NCBI GenBank assembly: GCA_964595905.1
Contig: CAZQSU010000105.1
Location: 1 to 9,401 of the forward strand
Length of the DNA stretch: 9,401 bases
Direction of reading: 5' to 3'
Source: JAFDWI01 sp964595905
GTDB taxonomy: Bacteria > Actinomycetota > Acidimicrobiia > Acidimicrobiales > Iamiaceae
Shown: positions 7,888 to 9,401 of the stretch, piece by piece
Position numbering within the stretch: position 1 is the stretch's first letter
Layout: every line of letters begins with the position of its first letter
Position numbers and translations under genes: made by a program
Notes under the pieces: model-generated
The model's input: the letters and a program-made list of their open reading frames with translations, nothing else
The model's database searches: none
What the model was told of the DNA's origin: nothing

Positions 7888-7926
7888 GCACGGGATCACG
7901 GCGACATCTGGGAGGATGCCACCCCA

Positions 7927-8097
7927 CGAGGACGATTCCCCAACAAATGTCGACCGCTCGGCATTCACGCGGGCGACTTCCTCGAATACGACCACATCGA
8001 CGCGTAGCGCGACGGCGGCCCCACCACCATCGACAACCTCCAACGCCTCTCCGGACCCCACGACCGAGCCAAGGCCGCGGCCCGGCCGGGCCGGTAA
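7927..8097 (+). pseudogene. Decayed C-terminus of an HNH endonuclease (13E12/DUF222-type)
   Basis: One plus-strand frame reads RGRFPNKCRPLGIHAGDFL, then EYDHIDA, a TAG stop (8005–8007), RDGGPTTIDNLQRLSGPHD, RAKAA and a TAA at 8095–8097. This is the C-terminal HNH pattern of actinobacterial 13E12/DUF222 endonucleases: C..pGC, DHI, GGPT..DNL..LC..HH. The DH pair (7990–7995), the N (8035) and one H (8059) survive. The second Cys has become Ile, LC has become LS, and HH has become HD. The large N-terminal part is missing. With an in-frame amber codon and lost zinc cysteines it is a relic. Its boundary upstream of about 7927 is not definable. Confidence 0.65.
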
Positions 8098-8100
8098 CCT
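8095..8100 (+). promoter_or_regulatory. Candidate -10 box of the oxidoreductase gene (leaderless start)
   Basis: TAACCT fits TAnnnT and ends 6 bases before the GTG at 8107, the spacing expected for a leaderless transcript. It overlaps the TAA that ends the HNH relic. The sequence upstream is a GC run with no clear -35 box. Confidence 0.35.
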
Positions 8101-8106
8101 CCGTGC

Positions 8107-9129
8107 GTGACCTCGGGGAGCGACATCCGCATCGGCGTGCTCGGTGCCGCGGCGATCGCCCCGGCTGCGGTGATCGGGCCGGCCCGTCACGTCGACGGGG
8201 TGACGGTCACCGCGATCGCGGCGAGAGACCGCGCAAGGGCCGAGGCGTTCGCGACCAAGCACGGCATCGCCACCGTGCACGAGAGCTATGCGACGCTGCT
8301 CGACGACCCCGAAATCGACGCGGTCTACATTCCGCTCCCCAACGGGCTGCACGGCGTCTGGACGATCCGGGCGATCGAGGCGGGCAAGCACGTGCTGTGC
8401 GAGAAGCCGTTCGCGGCGAGCGCCGCCGAGGCCCGAACGGTCGCGGCGGTCGCCGAGGCGTCGGACCGGGTGGTGATGGAGGCGTTCCACTGGCGCTACC
8501 ACCCGCTCAACACCGAACTGCTCGAAGCGGTCGCTGCCGGAGACCTCGGCCAGGTCACCGAGGTGCGCGGCGCGTTCTGCTTCCCACTTCCCAAGCCGAG
8601 CGACATCCGCTGGAGCCGCGTGCTGGCCGGAGGCTCGCTCATGGACGCCGGGTGCTACCCGGTGAACATGGTGCGTGCCGTGGCCGCGGCCGCCGGTCTG
8701 GGCGAACCCGAGGTGACCGGCGCGAAGGCGGCGTTCACCAACGGCGGCGTCGACCGGGCACTGCGGGGCCGGCTGCGTTGGGGCGACGACGCGACCGGAA
8801 CGATCCGCTGTGGCATGTTCGACCCGCTGCACCCGGTCGACATCCGCTTGAAGGTGACCGGCACCGAGGGGTCGGTGGCGGTGCGCAATCCGCTCGCGCC
8901 GCAGCTCTTCGGGCGCGCGGTCTACCGACGCAACGGCACCCGTCGTACGGTGCGGGCGTCGCGTACGCCCAGCTACACCTTCCAGATGCAGGCTTTTCGC
9001 GATGCGGTCCGCGAGGGTGCGCCGTTTCCGTCGACGGTCACCGATGCGGTGGCGAACATGGCGGTCATCGACGCGCTCTACGAAGCGGCCGGCGTCACGC
9101 CGCACGTGCCCACGCCGATGATCGGCTGA
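8107..9129 (+). CDS. Gfo/Idh/MocA-family NAD(P)-dependent oxidoreductase
   Basis: A 340-residue oxidoreductase of the Gfo/Idh/MocA family, closest in pattern to dihydrodiol/D-xylose 1-dehydrogenase-like members. The Rossmann domain starts with IRIGVLGAAAIAP (7–19). VYIPLPNGLH (73–82) and HVLCEKPF (95–102) follow, with the family's Lys at residue 100. The C-terminal domain carries MEAFHWRYHPL (124–134) and GGSLMDAGCYPVN (175–187); Tyr184 stands where many relatives have the catalytic His. Length and motifs are complete. The substrate is probably a sugar or a cyclic diol but cannot be set from sequence. The GTG start has no Shine-Dalgarno and a -10-like box 6 bases upstream, suggesting leaderless translation. 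It is followed after 10 bases by an esterase gene, probably in one operon. Confidence 0.92.
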   Translation: MTSGSDIRIGVLGAAAIAPAAVIGPARHVDGVTVTAIAARDRARAEAFATKHGIATVHESYATLLDDPEIDAVYIPLPNGLHGVWTIRAIEAGKHVLCEKPFAASAAEARTVAAVAEASDRVVMEAFHWRYHPLNTELLEAVAAGDLGQVTEVRGAFCFPLPKPSDIRWSRVLAGGSLMDAGCYPVNMVRAVAAAAGLGEPEVTGAKAAFTNGGVDRALRGRLRWGDDATGTIRCGMFDPLHPVDIRLKVTGTEGSVAVRNPLAPQLFGRAVYRRNGTRRTVRASRTPSYTFQMQAFRDAVREGAPFPSTVTDAVANMAVIDALYEAAGVTPHVPTPMIG

Positions 9130-9139
9130 GCCGTCGGTC

Positions 9140-9401
9140 ATGACGACCATCCCGACCTTCGGCGACGCCTGCGGCATCGGCGTGGTCGACCAGCGGGCGC
9201 TGAGTGACCGACTGGTCGAGTTGCGAGTGGCGAGCGACGCGCTCGTCGGGCCCGAGGGCGCACGGATCCTGCTGCCCGCGGGCTACGACCCGGACGCGTC
9301 GACGCGGTACCCGGTGCTGTACCTGTTGCACGGCGGTCTCGGCGGGTTCCGGGACTGGACCGACGCGGGCGGCATCGAGGCGCTGACCGCCGGGACGGAC
9401 C
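9140..9401 (+). CDS. Esterase (Esterase D/antigen 85-like), N-terminal fragment
   Basis: ATG at 9140, 10 bases after the oxidoreductase stop, opens a frame running off the window (87 codons seen). After a short N-terminal part comes a β-strand-rich stretch, then ARILLPAGYDPDASTRYPVL and YLLHGGLGGFRDW. The LP.GYDP…YPVLYLLHG segment, with its HGG oxyanion-hole motif, is typical of the esterase D/S-formylglutathione hydrolase/antigen 85 group of α/β hydrolases. The catalytic Ser, Asp and His lie beyond the window. No signal peptide is seen, which argues for a cytoplasmic esterase over a secreted mycolyltransferase. No strong ribosome site is present; coupling to the upstream gene is likely. Confidence 0.85.
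   Translation, partial: MTTIPTFGDACGIGVVDQRALSDRLVELRVASDALVGPEGARILLPAGYDPDASTRYPVLYLLHGGLGGFRDWTDAGGIEALTAGTD

Noticed and set aside
7916..8110. Small plus-strand ORF (MPPHEDDSP…) in the vapB–oxidoreductase gap
   Set aside because: It is Thr/Ser/Pro-rich low-complexity sequence in a different frame from the HNH relic, and overlaps the start of the oxidoreductase gene.
7798..9177. 459-codon minus-strand open frame opposite the oxidoreductase
   Set aside because: The plus strand carries a complete Gfo/Idh/MocA protein. The antisense frame has no recognisable domain and also crosses the vapB promoter and start.

Overview
This is a GC-rich window with actinobacterial character. GTG and TTG starts are frequent, several starts look leaderless, and the central operon follows a mycobacterial steroid-degradation gene order (Rv3521–ltp4–ltp3). 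The Tat-signal style and the HNH fragment would suit an Acidimicrobiia-like or other environmental actinobacterium. That lineage is an inference; no rRNA or marker gene is present.

Layout. Bases 1–255 (+) hold the C-terminus of a gene, possibly a DNA methyltransferase or restriction enzyme. It converges on a minus-strand block: a Wzz/BY-kinase exopolysaccharide regulator (2169–379), preceded by a Tat-exported six-repeat Kelch-type propeller protein (3305–2268) and a 53-codon remnant of a second, related Tat-signal gene (3634–3473). Next comes a tight four-gene minus-strand operon (7090–3815), in which all three junctions are 4-bp start/stop overlaps. It encodes a DUF35-type OB-fold protein without zinc ligands, a zinc-ribbon DUF35 OB-fold protein, and two thiolase-fold proteins that lack the thiolase catalytic cysteines. 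A 20-bp perfect inverted repeat close to the KstR operator consensus lies just upstream. Further upstream, also on the minus strand, is a vapBC toxin–antitoxin pair (7874–7218).

Between vapB and the next plus-strand gene is the decayed C-terminus of an HNH endonuclease (about 7927–8097). A plus-strand pair then runs off the window: a Gfo/Idh/MocA oxidoreductase (8107–9129) and the start of an esterase (from 9140).

How the genes fit together. The four-gene operon is best read as one complex-forming unit, two thiolase-fold subunits with two OB-fold partners. It probably acts on CoA-activated steroid or related lipid side chains under a KstR-like TetR repressor. The BY-kinase and Kelch genes may share a surface or polysaccharide role, but only adjacency supports this. 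The toxin–antitoxin pair, the HNH fragment and the truncated Tat gene show past gene gain and decay. I did not find a clearly new multi-gene system. The most notable points are the operator-plus-split-DUF35/thiolase operon and the two gene relics.
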